A stretch of DNA of 60,435 nt from Gammaproteobacteria bacterium (GCA_023266095.1 JAHFRV010000015.1:1-60435), one strand, 5' to 3'; counted from the first letter of the stretch, positions 17,469 through 30,400 are shown. Numbers and translations are program-made. Notes: generated by a model not told the origin, from the letters alone.

Positions 17469-18071
17469 ATGCCAGCTACGAAAAAAGCGAGCGCCAAAGC
17501 GGCCGCCCCCAAGGGGAATAAAAAGGCCTCGCCTCAACCCAACCCGGCCGTGAAAAAGGCCGACCCTCAAAAAGCCGCGCCTGCCGCCAGCACTAAAAGT
17601 AAAAGCGCCGGTCCGGCCGCCGCGCCCAAATCGGCGGCGTCCGCTGATTCTTTGATCACCTCGTTCAAAGACTTCAAGCCCTATCCGATCAAGAAGGACG
17701 AGGAGTACATGAATGAGCGGCAAGTAGCCCACTTCCGCGGCATCCTCCACGCCTGGAAACGGGATCTGATGGAGGAAGTGGATCGCACCATGCATTACAT
17801 GCAGGACGAAGCGGCCAACTTCCCCGATCCCAATGACCGCGCCTCGCAGGAGTCGGACTTCACCTTGGAATTGCGCGCGCGCGATCGCGAACGCAAACTC
17901 ATCAAAAAGATTGACGAAGCGCTGGCACGGCTGGAAGCCAACGAATACGGCGAATGCGAAAGCTGCGGCGTGGAGATCGGCATCCGCCGTCTCGAGGCGC
18001 GTCCCACCGCCACTTTATGTATCGATTGTAAAACCTTGGACGAGATCCGCGAAAAACAATTGGGCGACTGA
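17469..18071 (+). CDS. dksA: DksA/TraR family transcription factor with basic N-terminal tail
   Basis: The C-terminal ~135 residues are a DksA: a coiled-coil with [39 protein letters not shown] (the tip acidic residues), [15 protein letters not shown] and the zinc finger [19 protein letters not shown]...CIDCK with four Cys. DksA enters the RNA polymerase secondary channel and works with ppGpp. The first ~65 residues are rich in Ala, Lys and Pro and look disordered; E. coli DksA lacks such a tail. AGGAG lies upstream of the ATG. A strong hairpin follows at 18092. It is divergently transcribed from the CbbY-like gene. Confidence 0.95.
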   Translation: MPATKKASAKAAAPKGNKKASPQPNPAVKKADPQKAAPAASTKSKSAGPAAAPKSAASADSLITSFKDFKPYPIKKDEEYMNERQVAHFRGILHAWKRDLMEEVDRTMHYMQDEAANFPDPNDRASQESDFTLELRARDRERKLIKKIDEALARLEANEYGECESCGVEIGIRRLEARPTATLCIDCKTLDEIREKQLGD

Positions 18072-18091
18072 ACTTCCGTCATCATGAAAAG

Positions 18092-18115
18092 CCGGCCCGC
18101 CGCACGGCGGGCCGG
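18092..18115 (+). terminator. Rho-independent-type terminator after dksA
   Basis: A perfect 10-bp stem CCGGCCCGCC / GGCGGGCCGG with a four-base loop is followed by GTCTT. It lies 21 bases after the dksA stop. Confidence 0.7.
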
Positions 18116-18295
18116 GTCTTGTACCGCACGCAAACTCGATTGAATATTGCCGGTCACTCCGAACAGGGTGGGTGTTTCCATCACGGGTACCGGCCAGTGC
18201 AGCGCCTACCTTGCCGCTTTTAATGAGCATGCATTGCGCTCGTTCCACCCCTTACACACATCGCGCCACCTGAAGCGGCTTCACATTGAAGGCAA

Positions 18296-18334
18296 GAACC
18301 GTTCGGCATGGTGGCTTTGTCAATCCGGTTCTTA
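18296..18334 (+). promoter_or_regulatory. Hairpin upstream of acs
   Basis: AAGAACCG and CGGTTCTT are separated by about 23 bases, ending 50 bases before the acs start. It could be a leader hairpin or a chance palindrome. The rest of the 18116-18383 gap holds no gene that I can see. Confidence 0.3.
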
Positions 18335-18383
18335 GTAACATGGGCGGCCACGGACCAATCGCGCAGCCAGCTTGGGAGACTTT

Positions 18384-20351
18384 ATGAGCCACGACAGAAT
18401 TGATTCTATCCTTCAGGAAGAACGTCAATTTGCCCCACCTCCCGCCTTCACCCGGCTCGCCCGTATTCGTTCCGCATCGGAACTCGCCGCTCTGCGTGAC
18501 CGCGCCGCCGCCGACCACACCGGCTTTTGGGCCGACCTCGCGCGGGGGGAACTGAGCTGGCACAGTCCGTTTCAAACCGCACTCGACGACAGCGCGGCGC
18601 CGCGCTACCAATGGTTCACGGAAGGCACTTTGAATGTGTCCTACAATTGCCTAGACCGCCAGCTGGCCAACCGCGGCGACAAAACCGCCATAATCTTCGA
18701 GGGCGAATCGGGCGACACCCGCCGCATCACCTATGCCGAACTGCATCGCGAGGTCTGCCGTTTCGCCAATGCGTTGAAAGCACAAGGTGTAGTCAAGGGC
18801 GACCGGGTGGTGATCTACATGCCGATGATCCCCGAGGCGGTGATCGCCATGCAGGCCTGCGCGCGCATCGGCGCCATACACTCGGTGGTGTTCGGCGGCT
18901 TCTCCGCCGAGTCACTGAAAGACCGCATCGAAGACGCCGGCGCGAAGCTACTGATCACCGCCGACGGCGGCCATCGTGGCGGCAAGATCATCGAACTCAA
19001 AGCCGCCGCCGACAAAGCGCTCAGCCACGGCTGCGCCAGCATCGAAAAAGTCATCGTCTATAAACGCAGCGGCCACACCATTAATATGCAAGCGGGCCGC
19101 GATGTGTGGTGGTCGGATGCCGTCGCCGCTCAAGCCGCACAATGCGAACCGCTGTGGGTCGAGAGTGAACACCCGCTGTTTTTGCTCTACACCTCCGGCT
19201 CGACCGGCAAACCCAAAGGCATACAGCATTCCAGCGCCGGTTATCTGCTCGGCGCCACCGTTACGATGAAGTGGGTATTCGACATCCGCGACGACGATGT
19301 ATTCTGGTGCACCGCCGACGTCGGTTGGATCACCGGCCACAGTTACGTCGCTTACGGCCCGCTGGCCTGCGGCGCCACCCTGGTGATCTACGAAGGCTCG
19401 CCCGCCGTGCCCGACACCGGACGTTTCTGGAAGTTGTGCCAAGACCACCACGTCACGATTTTCTACACCGCGCCCACCGCCATCCGCGCGCTGATGAAAC
19501 ACGGCGACGCGATTCCCGGCCGCTATGATTTATCCAAGTTGCGCCTGCTCGGCACCGTCGGTGAACCGATCAATCCGGAGGCGTGGATGTGGTATCACCG
19601 GATCATCGGGCACGAGCGTTGCCCCATCGTCGACACCTGGTGGCAAACTGAGACCGGCGCTCATATGATCGCACCGGTGCCGGGCGCCGTGCCCACCAAA
19701 CCCGGCTCCTGCACCCTGCCTTTGCCCGGCATCGCCGCCGACGTGGTCGACGAACAAGGCAACAGCATCACTAAGCCGGACAAAGGCGGCTATCTCGTCA
19801 TCAAAAAACCCTGGCCGTTCATGCTGCGCACCATTTGGGGCGACCATGACCGCTATATAAAAACCTATTGGGGCAAGTTCGGCGGCAAATATTATCTGGC
19901 CGGCGACAGCGCCCGCCGCGATCAGGACGACTATTTCTGGATCATGGGCCGCATCGACGACGTGCTCAATGTCTCCGGCCATCGCCTCGGCACCATGGAA
20001 GTGGAATCAGCGCTGGTCGCGCATCCGCGCGTCGCCGAGGCGGCGGTGGTCGGTCGGCCCGATGACATCAAAGGCGAGGCGATCTTCGCTTATGTGGTAT
20101 TGAAGGGCGAACGCCCCGCCGGCGGTGTGGATACCGCGCTCACCGAAGAACTCCGCGCGTGGGTGACCGAACAAATCGGCGCCATCGCCAAACCGGACGA
20201 CATCCGCTACGCCGACAATCTGCCCAAAACCCGCTCAGGCAAAATCATGCGCCGTTTATTGCGCAGCATCGCGGCCGGCGAAGCCATTACGCAAGACACC
20301 TCCACCTTGGAGAACGAAGCGATCCTGTTGCAGCTTCAGGGCAAACAATGA
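18384..20351 (+). CDS. acs: Acetyl-CoA synthetase
   Basis: It forms acetyl-CoA from acetate, ATP and CoA. Seen are [18 protein letters not shown], the P-loop-like [58 protein letters not shown] (hinge) and [20 protein letters not shown] with the lysine that is acetylated for control in this family. The start ATG 18384 has GGGAG upstream and gives 655 residues, the usual length; a Met four codons earlier is less likely. The stop overlaps the start of the PHP-domain gene (ATGA), so the two are translated together. Confidence 0.96.
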   Translation: MSHDRIDSILQEERQFAPPPAFTRLARIRSASELAALRDRAAADHTGFWADLARGELSWHSPFQTALDDSAAPRYQWFTEGTLNVSYNCLDRQLANRGDKTAIIFEGESGDTRRITYAELHREVCRFANALKAQGVVKGDRVVIYMPMIPEAVIAMQACARIGAIHSVVFGGFSAESLKDRIEDAGAKLLITADGGHRGGKIIELKAAADKALSHGCASIEKVIVYKRSGHTINMQAGRDVWWSDAVAAQAAQCEPLWVESEHPLFLLYTSGSTGKPKGIQHSSAGYLLGATVTMKWVFDIRDDDVFWCTADVGWITGHSYVAYGPLACGATLVIYEGSPAVPDTGRFWKLCQDHHVTIFYTAPTAIRALMKHGDAIPGRYDLSKLRLLGTVGEPINPEAWMWYHRIIGHERCPIVDTWWQTETGAHMIAPVPGAVPTKPGSCTLPLPGIAADVVDEQGNSITKPDKGGYLVIKKPWPFMLRTIWGDHDRYIKTYWGKFGGKYYLAGDSARRDQDDYFWIMGRIDDVLNVSGHRLGTMEVESALVAHPRVAEAAVVGRPDDIKGEAIFAYVVLKGERPAGGVDTALTEELRAWVTEQIGAIAKPDDIRYADNLPKTRSGKIMRRLLRSIAAGEAITQDTSTLENEAILLQLQGKQ

Positions 20352-21646
20352 GTCCATGCGGAAAGATTCCGCCGCTGCCGCACTCTTTCCGCCGAACCGC
20401 GTGCGGCACGGTCGCATTCGCCCTGCTGCTGCCACTCGCCGCCTGCTCGGCGCCGCCCCCGGCGGAGTATGTCACCCAGATTCCCTGGGCGCTCGTCGGT
20501 CCCACTATCGTGATGGACAGCCATAGCCACACCCGTTACTCCGATGGTGCTCTCACTGTGCAGGAAATCGCCGAAAAGGCCGCGCTCAACGGCTGCCAGG
20601 CGCTGGCCATCACCGATCATTCCGACCTCTCGGAGCGCGCCGCCACGCCGGCGTATTTCGCTGACATCGCCGCCATGCGCCGTGCCCTGCCGGAGATGCT
20701 GATCTTCGGCGGCCTGGAGTGGAACATCCCTCCTTATCATGGCCGTGAACACGTCACCGTCTTGCTCGACCCGGCGCTGGAAGCCAAGCTGCTGCCCGAA
20801 TTCAAACAACGTTATGATCGCGACGATGCCGACGCCGGCACGGCGCTGGGCTGGCTGGCGCAACAGATCGGCGACCCGCACCGCGCCGTCCTGTTCTACA
20901 ACCACCCCAGCCGCAAAGATGACAGCGTCGAGGAAAACCTCACCGACATGCGGCGCTGGCGCGCCGTGAATCCGCTGTTCGTCGGCTTCGAGGGCGGACC
21001 CGGCCACCAGCGCGCCGCCGCGCCGGGTTCGTACGAGCGAAAATTCACGACCGAAGATCGCTGGGACCCTCTGGTCGCGCAGGTGGGCGGCGTATGGGAC
21101 CAGATGCTCGACGCGGGTCAGGATATCTGGGCGGCGCTCGCCAGCTCTGACTATCACAATGAGGATATGGATTACCCACCTTGCAGCTTCTCGCGCACCC
21201 ACGTGCAGGCGGCCGACCGCAGTTACCGTGGCGTCCTGAAAGCGCTGCGGGCGGGTTCGTTCTGGGCCGAGCACGGTCCGCTACTCGATAGCTTTATGTT
21301 CGCGGTGTCGGTGCCGGGGCTGCCGCTGCCCGTCACGCCGGGCGAAACCGTCCGCATCCGCCGCGACACAGGCGTGCATCTCCAGATTGCAATCAAACGT
21401 AGTAGCGGCTCGAAAGACAGCCCGCTCACCATCGAAATCATCGGCAACGGCCGCAGCGGACAGCCGGAGTTATTGCACACCCAGACACTGGCGCAGAACG
21501 AGGAAAGCCTGGTCTTTGATCCGCAAACACTGACGGCAGGCGCCGACGGCAAGAGCGTCTACTTCCGCGTGCGGGTACGCAAAATCATCGACGACGGCCC
21601 CGATCTTCTCGCCTACGGCAACCCCATCCGGCTGCAATTGCGCTGA
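20348..21646 (+). CDS. PHP-domain lipoprotein (putative phosphoesterase/metal-dependent hydrolase)
   Basis: The protein (432 residues) begins with a lipoprotein signal: [14 protein letters not shown] has a lipobox with Cys. It then has the PHP metal-binding motifs [50 protein letters not shown] and [13 protein letters not shown]. The C-terminal ~120 residues look like a beta sandwich. PHP domains hydrolyse phosphoesters; surface or periplasmic lipoprotein forms are little studied. The ATG overlaps the acs stop. The frame is open further upstream inside acs, but the lipobox fixes the start here. Confidence 0.85.
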   Translation: MSPCGKIPPLPHSFRRTACGTVAFALLLPLAACSAPPPAEYVTQIPWALVGPTIVMDSHSHTRYSDGALTVQEIAEKAALNGCQALAITDHSDLSERAATPAYFADIAAMRRALPEMLIFGGLEWNIPPYHGREHVTVLLDPALEAKLLPEFKQRYDRDDADAGTALGWLAQQIGDPHRAVLFYNHPSRKDDSVEENLTDMRRWRAVNPLFVGFEGGPGHQRAAAPGSYERKFTTEDRWDPLVAQVGGVWDQMLDAGQDIWAALASSDYHNEDMDYPPCSFSRTHVQAADRSYRGVLKALRAGSFWAEHGPLLDSFMFAVSVPGLPLPVTPGETVRIRRDTGVHLQIAIKRSSGSKDSPLTIEIIGNGRSGQPELLHTQTLAQNEESLVFDPQTLTAGADGKSVYFRVRVRKIIDDGPDLLAYGNPIRLQLR

Positions 21647-21716
21647 CGGGTCAAACAGGAAACCCCGGCGCAAGGCCCGGGTCAGTCGCGTGGATTTGTT
21701 ATATATTGAATAAGCC

Positions 21717-22523
21717 ATGAGACAAAAAATGCACAAACACGCCAAAGTACCAGCAGTCATCACAGCTGCGGCTGCTATGGATAAGCAGACATACAAACGC
21801 ACTCTGCGCCAACTCCAGGTCGAACTCGTGAAACTGCAGCGCCACTTCATTCGCTGCGGCGACAAAATCCTGATCATCTTCGAAGGTCGGGACGCCGCCG
21901 GAAAAGACGGCGCGATCAAGCGCATCGTCCAGCATTTGAGTCCGCGCGAAACGCGTGTCGTTGCGCTCGGCAAACCCTCCGACCGGGATCGTAGCTCGTG
22001 GTATTTTCAGCGCTACGTTGCCCATCTGCCAACCGCTCAGGAGCTCGTGCTGTTTAACCGCAGTTGGTACAACCGCGCGGGTGTCGAGCGCGTCATGGGT
22101 TTTTGCAGTGATGAGGAGTACGAAGAATTCATGGATTCGGTGGTGGAGTTCGAGCATATGTTGGTGCGCTCGGGTATCAAGCTTCTCAAATACTATCTCA
22201 ACATCAGTAAAGCCGAGCAGAGGCGGCGTTTGCATGAACGCAAGACAGATCCGCTCACGCAATGGAAGATCAGCGCACTTGACGATCAAGCGCTCAAGAA
22301 GTGGAAACAATACAGTCTAGCGCGCAATGAAATGCTGGCACGTTCGCACAACCCGGTGACGCCATGGACCATGGTGCACGCCGACGACAAACACTCGGCA
22401 CGGATTAACATCATGAAGGATATGCTTAATCGGCTGGACTACGCCGATAAAGACCAGCAACTCGTCCGACCCGATCCACAGATCGTGTTGACCTACGATA
22501 GCAACAGCGTGCTTGAGCCATAA
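21717..22523 (+). CDS. ppk2: Polyphosphate kinase 2 (class I PPK2)
   Basis: The 268-residue protein carries the Walker A motif IIFEGRDAAGKDGAIKRI, then RSSWYFQRYVAHLP, Walker B LFNRSWYNRAGVERVMGF, the lid region SKAEQRRRLHERKTDPLTQWK and NPVTPWTMVHADDKHSARIN, typical of PPK2 enzymes that transfer phosphate between polyphosphate and nucleoside diphosphates. Single-domain length fits class I. There is no clear ribosome site before the first ATG; starts at 21729 or 21777 are possible. Confidence 0.95.
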   Translation: MRQKMHKHAKVPAVITAAAAMDKQTYKRTLRQLQVELVKLQRHFIRCGDKILIIFEGRDAAGKDGAIKRIVQHLSPRETRVVALGKPSDRDRSSWYFQRYVAHLPTAQELVLFNRSWYNRAGVERVMGFCSDEEYEEFMDSVVEFEHMLVRSGIKLLKYYLNISKAEQRRRLHERKTDPLTQWKISALDDQALKKWKQYSLARNEMLARSHNPVTPWTMVHADDKHSARINIMKDMLNRLDYADKDQQLVRPDPQIVLTYDSNSVLEP

Positions 22524-22710
22524 ACGACTGTTATCCAGATCTGGCCGATCACCTTCTTAAACCATGCGCGCATCGATGCAGCTCGTGATGTGTTGATTGG
22601 CATGGGGTGCGGTTCTGCTCGGCGTCGGCACCGGCTCATTGCGGCGGTAAAAGCGTCAGCGCAAGCTATACTTTGCTAAATCTATCTTACCCAAATCAAG
22701 ACGAGCTGAA

Positions 22711-23907
22711 ATGAACATCAATCCAGCTACCGACAGTGCGATTACCGAAAACCACAATGACGCGGAGAATGAGCTGGACAAATCCATAATTAGTCCGGCG
22801 ACGCCCGATGTCCGCATACCGATGGAAGTGTATAACATTTCACTCACGCTACTCGCGTTAATCGCAGTCATTGTCATGTTGCAATGGGCCAGCGCGGTCT
22901 TCATTCCGCTGATGTTCGGTGTGATGATCAGTTATGCGTTTTCACCCCTCGTCAACTTGCTGCAAAAATGGCGTATTCCGCGCGCGATCGGGGCCGCCTT
23001 ATTACTAATGGGGATCGTGGGTGGAATTGGCTCTCTGGCTTATTCACTCAGCGACGAGGCGGCCGCCACGATAGAAAGTTTGCCCGAAGCCGCGCAGAAG
23101 TTCCGCCAGACGCTACGCAAGGAACGGGGGACGTCAGAAAGCGCAATCGAGAAAGTGCAAAAGGCCACCACCGAGCTTGAACGGGCGGCGAGCGATACGG
23201 TCACCCCTGCTCCCACGACCCCGCGAGGGGTGACGCGAGTACAAATCGAAAAACCCAAGTTTAATATCCAAGAATACCTTTGGGCCGGAACAATGGGTGC
23301 AGTCGGCTTTACCGCCCAGTTCATCGTAGTGATGTTTCTCGCCTATTTTCTGCTGGTTTCCGGTGACAGTTTCCGGCGAAAATTGGTCAGGATAAGCGGC
23401 CCCACTTTTAGTAAGAAAAAAATCACTATTCAGGTGCTGGATGAAATCACCAGCCAGATTCAGCGGTATTTGCTGGTACAGCTATTCACCAGTTTTCTGG
23501 TGGGGGTGGCGACCTGGCTTGTGTTTCTGTTGATCGGCGTGGAACATGCTGCGATTTGGGGGATCGCCGCCGCGATATTAAATACTATTCCCTATCTCGG
23601 CGCGGCAATCATTACGATTGGCACGGCTCTGGTCGCTTTTCTCCAATTCGGAACCGTAAGCATGGCGCTTTTTGTCTCCGGCATCGCACTGGTCATCACC
23701 AGTCTCGAAGGCTTTTGGCTGACGCCGTGGCTTACTAGCCGGGCAAGCCAGATGAATGCGGTGGTGATTTTCGCAGGCATGCTATTTTGGGGTTGGTTGT
23801 GGGGCGTGTGGGGTCTATTGTTAGGTATACCCATCCTCATGGCGATCAAGGCCGTCTGCGATCATGTGGAAGATCTGAAACCCATCGGCGAGCTTCTGGA
23901 AAAGTAA
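22711..23907 (+). CDS. AI-2E family transporter (PerM/YdiK-like)
   Basis: The 398-residue membrane protein has an N-terminal pair of membrane segments (ISLTLLALIAVIVMLQWASA, VFIPLMFGVMISYAFSPLVN), a helical loop with charged residues (residues ~115-185), and four or more C-terminal segments with FLVGVATWLVFLLIGVEHA, IWGIAAAILNTIPYLGAAI and GLLLGIPILMAIKAVCDHVE, characteristic of the AI-2E/UPF0118 family. Members export small molecules or act as Na+/H+ antiporters; the substrate here is unknown. Confidence 0.9.
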   Translation: MNINPATDSAITENHNDAENELDKSIISPATPDVRIPMEVYNISLTLLALIAVIVMLQWASAVFIPLMFGVMISYAFSPLVNLLQKWRIPRAIGAALLLMGIVGGIGSLAYSLSDEAAATIESLPEAAQKFRQTLRKERGTSESAIEKVQKATTELERAASDTVTPAPTTPRGVTRVQIEKPKFNIQEYLWAGTMGAVGFTAQFIVVMFLAYFLLVSGDSFRRKLVRISGPTFSKKKITIQVLDEITSQIQRYLLVQLFTSFLVGVATWLVFLLIGVEHAAIWGIAAAILNTIPYLGAAIITIGTALVAFLQFGTVSMALFVSGIALVITSLEGFWLTPWLTSRASQMNAVVIFAGMLFWGWLWGVWGLLLGIPILMAIKAVCDHVEDLKPIGELLEK

Positions 23908-24445
23908 CCAGAGTTTTTGCGTCTATATTTTTCATGGATGGGTATGCGATAGTGGTGAATCCGCCCTCATTTGAGCGGAGCGAAGTCGGCCTCGATGCGT
24001 TTCGGTTCAAAGCAGGAACCTTGCCGCTATCTCGTACGGATACGATTGACCAGCTGATGCCGCCTTTTTCCAGCGGCCCTGCAGCGGCTCATCCTTTGTA
24101 AATGGTGCTCAATGAATGGAGTACCATAGCCTTAATTTGGTTATTTACTAAATGTCGGTAATCTCATTGCCAGCATGACTCGGTGGGTTCACCCCCATAG
24201 TAGAGCCATTTTTGCGGCCTAGCAGGCATAGCATAAAATGGAACGTCATAAGTTCACGGATTTCACCAAATCCTTTCAACGATCAGCAGTGGATGCGCGG
24301 CGATCACTCAACGGATGAATATGAATCTATCGCGTGTTGAATTAAACAGGATTCTCTTTTTAAGTGGGAAGATAATTTACTTCCGATCCAGCCTCTGTTT
24401 GGATACCCAAACATCGGTCCATCCCTCAACTAAATGCGCCTCTAA
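23908..24445. other. Gap of ~540 bases before the cyclic glucan synthase gene
   Basis: No gene that I can support. It is AT-richer than the flanks near 24100-24400 and probably holds the promoter of the ndvB-like gene, but no motif stands out. Confidence 0.4.
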
Positions 24446-27400
24446 ATGAAAAGCAGCGACGTTAATTTCATACGCTATTTGTACCAGTTGAGGACCCATT
24501 TGCGCGGCGCTATTCCCGCGAAACACGCCTTTGATGAGCCTCCGTTGCGTTCGGAGTTGTTCGGCACCGAGCAAATGGAACAGCATGGCAGACGCCTCGC
24601 GGCCATGCACACCTTGACGCCACAACACGCGCAGGATCAGCTTCTATCGCGCCTGGCGGCGAACGAAACGGTCTTGGTTGATGTTTGCGGCCGGCTCATG
24701 GCGGCGGTAAAAGCCGAACAGCAGATCACGCCGGCCAGCGAATGGCTGCTCGATAACTTCTATCTGATCGAAGAGCAGATTCGTACCGCCAAGCGTCACT
24801 TCCCCAAGGGCTACAGCCGTGAATTGCCGCGTTTAGCGAATGGACCTTCGGCTGGATTACCGCGGGTATACGACATTGCGCTGGAGATTATTTCGCACGG
24901 CGATGGACGGGTGGATCCGGAAAGCCTCAACCGTTTCGTTGCCGCCTATCAGACGGTCAGCGTGCTCAAGTTGGGCGAGTTATGGGCCATCCCCATCATG
25001 CTGCGGCTGGCGCTGATCGAAAATCTGCGGCGGGTTGCCGTTCGCATTGCCGCCGGCCGGGTGGATCGTGACCTCGCTGCCGGCTGGGCGGAACAGATGA
25101 CCACGGTCGCGGAGAAGGATCCGAAGAGCCTGGTGCTGGTGATCGCGGACATGGCGCGTTCACACCCGCCGATGACGACGCCTTTTGTCTCGGAGTTTAC
25201 CCGCCGGCTGCAAGGACAAAGCCTCGCCTTGGCTTTGCCGCTGACCTGGCTCGAGCAAGTGCTCGCCGAGTCGGGCCTGACCATCGAGCAGGTCGTGCGT
25301 TCGGGAAATCAACAGCAGGCCGCCGACCAGGTTTCCATCAGCAACAGCATCGGCAGTCTGCGCTTTCTGAGTGAAGTAGATTGGCGCGACTTCGTCGAGA
25401 CCATGAGCATGGTCGAGCAAACCCTGCGCGAAGATCCTGACGGTACTTATAGTGCAATGGATTTCGCGACCCGTGACCGGTATCGGCATGTGGTCGAGCG
25501 GATTGCGAAATCCAGCCCCCTCTCCGAAACCGAGGTGGCGCGGAGCGCGGTCCAGCTTGCGCGATCGGCCCAAACGATACAGCCACTCGATCCCGCGCAT
25601 CAGGATAGTGGCGCGCGTACGGCGCATGTCGGCTTTTATTTAATCGACCGGGGCTTGAGTACACTCGAAACGAAGGTGCAAGCGCGTCTTCCCCTAGTCG
25701 CGCGCCTCGGCAGAATAAGTTCCCGTCATTCTTTGAGTCTGTATCTCGGTGCGATCGTGCTGCTGACCTTGCTGTTCAGCGCGGGCCTAGTGGCGATAGC
25801 ACGACCCCAAGTGGTGGCGGACGAGATATTGGTGCCGATCGGCCTGCTCACGTTGCTGGCCACCAGCCAGTTGGGTTTGGCGCTGGTGAATTGGCTGGTG
25901 ACTTTGTTGGTGCGACCGCATCTGCTGCCGCGCATGGATTTCTCCACCGGCATTCCTGCGCAAGCGCGGACGCTGGTGGTAGTGCCGACCCTACTCACCG
26001 ATCCGCAGAATGTCGACGATCTGCTCGAGGCGCTGGAAGTGCGTTTCCTGGCGAATTGGGACGACAATTTGTATTTCAGCTTGTTGACCGATTTTCGGGA
26101 TGCACATCAAGAAATGCTCGCCGAGGACGAGCCGCTGCTGCGGCTGGCCCTCGCGGGCATCGAGGCGCTTAATAATAAATATGGCACCCCGGATAATGAC
26201 ATATTCTTTCTTTTTCATCGTCCGCGCCGCTGGAACCCCCAAGAGCGGTGCTGGATGGGCTACGAACGTAAGCGTGGCAAGCTTGCCGACTTGAATGCAT
26301 TGCTGCGCGGTGAAACGCACAGCGCTGCCGGCGAACGTTTTTCACGCATCGCCGGCGATATCAGCTGTCTCGCCGATGTGAAGTACGTCATCACCTTGGA
26401 CACCGATACCCAGCTTCCGCGTGACGTCGTACGGCAATTGGTGGGTGCCATGATGCATCCGCTGAATCGCGCGCACTACGACGCCGAGAAACAGCGGGTC
26501 TGTGAGGGTTACGGCATTCTGCAGCCGCGGGTCAGTATGAGCCTGGAAGGTACCAACCGTTCGCGTTATGCGCGTTTGCATGGCTTCGACCCTGGCATCG
26601 ACCCCTATACCCGTGCCATCTCCGATGTCTATCAAGACCTGTTCGACGAGGGTTCGTTCATTGGTAAGGGTATCTATGACGTGGATATCGTCGAACGGGT
26701 CTTGAACGGACGCTTGCCCGAGAACCGGATTCTCAGCCACGATTTACTGGAAGGATGTTATGTGCGCGCCGGCCTATTGAGCGATGTGCATTTGTATGAG
26801 GATTATCCCGCGCATTACAGCACGGATGTGAGCCGGCGCCATCGCTGGATACGCGGCGACTGGCAGTTACTGGGGTGGCTGCGGCGGCGGGTTCCCGGCC
26901 CCGCTGGGCACCGACAGCCTAATCCGCTGTCGTGGCTTTCACAATGGAAACTCTTCGATAACCTGCGGCGCAGTCTGGTACCGATGGCATTGACGCTGCT
27001 ATTACTGCTGGGTTGGTGCCTGCTGGCATCGCCCTGGTTTTGGACGACGGCGGTGATTGGCGTCGTGTTGATTCCGCCCATAATCGTTTCTATCCTGGAA
27101 ATATTTAACAAACCGCGTGAAGTGTTGCTCAGGCAACATTTTGTCGCCGCGTTCAATACCGCCGTCCAACGCATGGCACAAGCGGTTTTTAACCTGGCCT
27201 GCCTGCCCTATGAGGCCTATTTTAGTCTGGATGCCATCCTGCGCACGGCGGGTCGCATGTTGTTCACACACCGACGGCTGCTCGAATGGAATCCTTCGGG
27301 CGAAGCGGCACGTAATAGCCGCACAGACTTGGCTTCTGCTTTGCGCGCGATGTGGATCGCGCCGCTGATCGCGGTTGCGACAATACTCTACCTGCTGTTG

Positions 27401-30400
27401 TTCAAGCCGGCCGTGCTCGCCATAGCGGCGCCTATCCTGTTGCTGTGGTTGAGCTCGCCCGTGCTGGTGTGGTGGGTCAGCCAACCGCCCGCGCGCCGTG
27501 TAGCGCAGCTGACGTTGGAGCAGAACCTTTTCCTGCGCAAGCTGACGCGCAAGACCTGGGCGTTTTTCGAGGCATTTGTCGGTCCGGAAGATCATTGGCT
27601 GCCGCCGGATAACTATCAGGAATACCGCGGCGCCGCGGTTGCGCATCGCACCTCGCCGACCAATATCGGATTGGCGCTACTCGCTAATTTAGCCGCGTAC
27701 GATTTCGGGTACCTGCCGGCGGGACAACTCATCGAGCGTACCGCGAACACCCTGCGCACGATGCAGGGCTTGCAACGTTACCGCTACCATTTTTACAACT
27801 GGTACGACACGTTATCGCTAGAGCCACTCCACCCTAAGTATATTTCGACGGTGGACAGCGGCAATCTCGCGGGCCATTTACTGACCTTGCGGCCGGGCCT
27901 GCGTGCGCTTGCCGACGACCCTATCGTGGGCGTGCGATGGTTTGACGGTCTTCAAGACACGCTGGCCATCTTGGTGGACGCCGCGGAAAGCGTTCCCTCG
28001 GACATGCTCGCCGGATTGCAGGCGGATTTCGCGGCGGCATGCGCTTCCCGGCCAACCACACTCAGGCAAGTGTGGCTTAGCCTTGATCGACTGGTTAAAC
28101 GCGCGACGGAGTTTGCCGACAGCCTCGCCGCCGGCTCGCCGGGGTCACAAAAAAGCGATAAAAAAATCGCGGCCGGAGGTGGAGATAGTGCCGTTGCAGC
28201 GGAGATGGATATTCAACATAGATATAACCAAAACGAAACGTACCCCGAAGTCGATGAAGACGGGATACTCCACCCGCGCATGAATCAAGCCGGCACAGTT
28301 CTCGCCGTCACCGCCGCCGAGAACGATGTCAGTTGGTGGGCCCTGGCCCTGGTCCGACAATGTCGCGCGGCCCACGATGAGTTGGCGTTGCTTGCACCGT
28401 GGTTATTGCTGCCGGTCGCGCCGAGCGGCTGCGGTGATCACCCCGCGCTCGATGCGATCCCAACCTTGCGTGAGTTGGCGAGATTCGAAGAAGAACTGCT
28501 ACCGCTGATCGAGCAGCAGCTGCTTGCGGCTGCTGTGACGCCGACGGAACGTGAGTGGTTGCGAGAGCTTCAACACTGCATCACGCTAGCCGGACACCGC
28601 GCCGGGGAGCGCCTGGCGGCTATCGAACGGCTGGCACGTCAGGCGGGTGACTTTGCGTGGATGGAGTATGACTTCCTGTACGACAAGGCATCGCGTTTGC
28701 TGGCGATCGGTTACAACGTGGATGAACTGCGGCGCGACCCGAGTTACTACGACCTGCTGGCGTCGGAAGCGCGATTGATCAACTTCGTCGCCATCGCCCA
28801 GGGACAAGTGCCGCAGGAGAGCTGGTTTGCCTTAGGCAGGCTGCTCACCTCGACCGGCGGTGAACCGATTCTGTTGTCGTGGAGCGGTTCGATGTTCGAA
28901 TACCTGATGCCGCTGCTGGTGATGCCGACTTTTGATAAGACTCTGCTCGATCAAACCTATCGGGCGGCGGTAGAGCGCCAGATCGAATACGGGAGGCAGT
29001 GCGGCGTAGCGTGGGGCATGTCGGAATCCGGTTATAACCTGGTCGACGCCCGTTTCAATTACCAGTATCGCGCCTTTGGCGTGCCCGGCCTGGGACTCAA
29101 ACGCGGACTCGCCGATGATTTGGTCATCGCGCCATATGCGTCGGTGCTGGCGTTGATGGTCGCGCCCGAGGCGGCGTGTCTGAATCTGCAACGACTGGCC
29201 GCCGAAGGACTGCAAGGCCGATTCGGCTTTTATGAAGCGGTCGATTACACCCCGTCTCGTCAACGTCGCGGCGAATCGAGGGCGGTGGTGCGGTCCTATA
29301 TGGCGCATCATCAGGGGATGAGTCTGCTCTCCCTGGCCTATCTGCTGCTGGATCGTCCGATGCAAAAGCGCTTCGTATCGGACCCGTTGTTCCAGGCGAC
29401 TCTGCTGTTGCTCCAGGAACGGATTCCCAGGGCCACGGCGTTCTTTCCGCACTCGGCCCAACTCTCCGACATTCGACCTATTTCCGGCGTTCAGCAAGCG
29501 TCGATTCGCGTTTTCAACCGCCCTGACACGCCGATACCGGAAGTACAGTTATTATCCAATGGCCGCTATCACCTCATGGTTACCAACGCCGGCGGCGGTT
29601 ATAGTCGCTGGAAAGATCTCGCCGTCACGCGCTGGCGCGAAGACACCACCTGCGACCACTGGGGTACCTTCTGTTATTTGCACGACCTGAGCAGCGGAGA
29701 AGTCTGGTCGACCGCCTATCAGCCGACCCTGAAACCGTCGCCGCGTTACGAAGCGATTTTTTCCGAGGGCCGCGCCGAATTCCGCCGCCGTGATCACGAT
29801 TTCGAAACTCATACCGAGATCGTGGTATCGCCGGAAGACGATATCGAGCTGCGCCGTCTCCATATCACCAATCGCGGCCGGACTCGCCGCAGCATCGCCG
29901 TTACCAGTTACGCGGAAGTGGTGCTTAACGTCGCCGCCGCCGACGCGCTGCATCCCGCCTTCAGCAATCTATTTGTACAGACCGAGATCCTCGAGCAACG
30001 CCAGGCGATACTCTGCACGCGCCGGCCGCGCTCGCTCAGCGAGCAAACACCGTGGCTGTTGCACCTGATGGCGGTGCGCGGGGCGGACAGCGACGACATT
30101 TCTTATGAGACCGATCGGATGCAATTCATCGGCCGCGGCCGCACCGCCGCCGATCCGCAAGCGCTGAGCGGCACACCGGCGCCCGCAGGCAGGCTCTCCG
30201 GCAGTCAAGGTTCGGTGTTGGACCCGATCGTCGCCATCCGTCATGTCATCAGCCTCGATCCGCAACAAACGGTCATCATTGATATGGTGACCGGCATGGG
30301 AGAAAGCCGCGATGCAGTGTTAGGCCTGGTCGAAAAATACCACGATAGACGGCTCGCGGACCGCGTTTTCGAACTCGCCTGGACACACGCCCATGTGGTG

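Noticed and set aside
17380-24080. Shared 16-base word CTTTTTCCAGCGGCCC at about 17380 and 24062
   Set aside because: One 16-base match is about what chance gives in 60 kb, and the flanks do not align.
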